DNA of 64,000 bases, taken from the NCBI RefSeq assembly GCF_015461845.1, contig NZ_JACOPW010000001.1, positions 496,001 through 560,000 of the forward strand. The letters are read 5' to 3'. Below are positions 62,881-64,000 of the stretch, piece by piece. This DNA is from Pseudomonas mucoides (lineage in GTDB: Bacteria; Pseudomonadota; Gammaproteobacteria; Pseudomonadales; Pseudomonadaceae). The position numbers were made by a program, and so were the translations under genes. Position 1 is the first letter of the stretch; the number at the start of each line of letters is the position of its first letter. The notes beneath the pieces are model-generated. The model made no database searches. It was not told the DNA's origin and saw only the letters and a list, made by a program, of their open reading frames with translations.

Positions 62881-64000
62881 TCAGTCCCACAGCACGTGCA
62901 AATAGTGCGGACCGCGCAGCTGTGCGCCGACGATCTGCGGCCCGGGTTTGTCAGGGTCGAGACGGATGTTGGGCATCAGGTCGAGGATCGCATTCAGTGC
63001 GCAGTTGATCTCGGTTTTGGCCACGAATTGACCGATACACATGTGTGGGCCAAAGCCGAAGCCAAACGAAGGTTTGGGCTTGCGGTCGATGTCGAATTTA
63101 TCGGCGTTTTCGAATGCATCTTCGTCGCGATTGGCCGAGGTCACGATGCATTGCACCATTGCCCCTTTGGGGATGGCTACACCGCGGATCTCCAGGTCCT
63201 TGGCGGCCTGACGCACCTTGAAGGTGGCCACAGGCTCGAAGCGCACCGCCTCGTCGATGGCCTTGTTTACAAGGCTACGGTCATTACGCACCCGCTCCAG
63301 CACCTCCGGATTTTGCAGCAGCAACGACATCAAGGTACCGAAGGTGCGAGTCGTGGTTTCGCTGGCAGCCGGGAGCAGTGAGCGTACAAAGGTGGCGATT
63401 TCATGATCGTCCAGCGACCGTCCTTGATACTCCGCGTTGATCAGCCGGCTGATCAGGTCATCGCCCGATGCGCCCTCGGCGCGACGCTCGGACACCACCA
63501 CTTTCACCACATCGTACAGAGCCTGAGCGGCCTGCATGGCCGCGCCGCGGGCCGCGGCGGCTTTTTCCGGATCGACTTGCGGGCCCGCCAGGATGGCCAG
63601 CGCCCAGGCCGCGTACTGCTCGATCTGCTCGGGACGATCCTCGGGAAAGCCGATCAACGCGTAAATCACCCGGATCGGAAAATACAGGGCAAAGTCCATC
63701 AGATCGGCACCCTTGGCCGGGACCATCGGCTTGAGATACTCCTCGCGAATCACCCGATCGATCTTAGTTTCTTTCCAGCGATTCACCGTCTCGGGCATGA
63801 ATACCGGTTGCAGCAGATTACGGATGTTCTTGTGAGCATCCCCGTCCATTGCAGTGAGGATCAAGCCATCGAAAAACGCACCCAGCCCCTCGGCGATAAA
63901 ACCGCTGGTAAAGGTGCCGGCGTCACGCATGACCGCCATGACATCGTCGTATTTGAACAGTGTGAAGGTTGGCCGGCTGGCATCCAGGCCGGCAATCGAC
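62881..64000 (-). CDS. Cytochrome P450, 5' end cut off by the window
   Basis: At least 373 residues of a bacterial class I P450. Visible are the I-helix LLPAASETTTRTFGTL (O2-activating Thr), the K-helix E-X-X-R in DEAVRFEPV, and the haem loop FGFGPHMCIGQFVAKTEI with the axial Cys. The protein ends in LHVLWD. The frame stays open to base 64000, so the N-terminus lies outside. No ferredoxin is visible. It is the most upstream gene seen of the catabolic operon and probably hydroxylates the hydrophobic substrate. Confidence 0.93.
   Translation of the reverse strand, partial: SIAGLDASRPTFTLFKYDDVMAVMRDAGTFTSGFIAEGLGAFFDGLILTAMDGDAHKNIRNLLQPVFMPETVNRWKETKIDRVIREEYLKPMVPAKGADLMDFALYFPIRVIYALIGFPEDRPEQIEQYAAWALAILAGPQVDPEKAAAARGAAMQAAQALYDVVKVVVSERRAEGASGDDLISRLINAEYQGRSLDDHEIATFVRSLLPAASETTTRTFGTLMSLLLQNPEVLERVRNDRSLVNKAIDEAVRFEPVATFKVRQAAKDLEIRGVAIPKGAMVQCIVTSANRDEDAFENADKFDIDRKPKPSFGFGFGPHMCIGQFVAKTEINCALNAILDLMPNIRLDPDKPGPQIVGAQLRGPHYLHVLWD

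Overview
The window looks like a chromosome segment of a Pseudomonas, most likely of the P. fluorescens group. The reasons are the GC-rich codon use, the REP/REPIN palindromes built on GTGGGAGCGAGC or GTGGCGAGGGAGC, a DUF6124-type small gene, and the proteobacterial iol gene set with a fused IolC. It holds about 70 genes and two adjacent integrations at a tRNA-Pro site. Product names rest on motif and family recognition by eye; no database search was run.

Left part (1-15.7 kb): a DUF1302/DUF1329/YCF48 envelope module and a small serine hydrolase (minus strand) face an AraC-type regulator. After a bacteriocin cassette (DUF6124 gene with a structured leader, a colicin E3-type rRNase and its immunity gene) comes a seven-gene minus-strand operon: Qor, TauD-like dioxygenase, BKACE, MFS, DsbA-like, Rieske ferredoxin and YeiH-like exporter. 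The promoters of the hydrolase and of this operon carry the same 39-bp double half-site with 21-bp spacing. The two blocks are therefore probably one regulon of the AraC protein and may form one undescribed catabolic pathway.

Middle left (15.8-24.6 kb): a DUF3313 lipoprotein, a ToxR/ToxS-like membrane regulator pair, small exported proteins, an AraC regulator, an outer-membrane barrel with a decayed paralogue, and a response regulator. A near-identical AT-rich element recurs in front of three genes here. Then follows a tight DUF1538 transporter-PII-PII-like operon.

Centre (24.6-41.5 kb): a complete myo-inositol regulon. It comprises an ABC importer, iolC, iolE, iolB, iolA, an iolI-like gene, iolD, iolG, a scyllo-inositol dehydrogenase homologue, the RpiR-type repressor iolR and another Gfo/Idh oxidoreductase. 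GGAA-N6-TTCC operators lie at two promoters and a near-match lies at a third.

Right part: 41.6-51.0 kb is a 9.4-kb prophage remnant between 23-bp repeats of tRNA-Pro 3' sequence. It has an excisionase, an integrase broken by an amber codon, an initiator-like tRNA-Met, an AbiC-type defence gene and several inverted membrane or exported accessory genes. Directly beside it an intact second integrase (51.2-52.7 kb) probably marks a second island that runs past the window end. That stretch carries an eleven-gene minus-strand catabolic operon: P450, amidohydrolase, three acyl-CoA dehydrogenases, crotonase, glutathione peroxidase, an extra-looking panC, a Cache protein, a hydrolase and an MFS transporter. 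Its substrate is unknown, probably a hydrophobic acid or isoprenoid-like compound.
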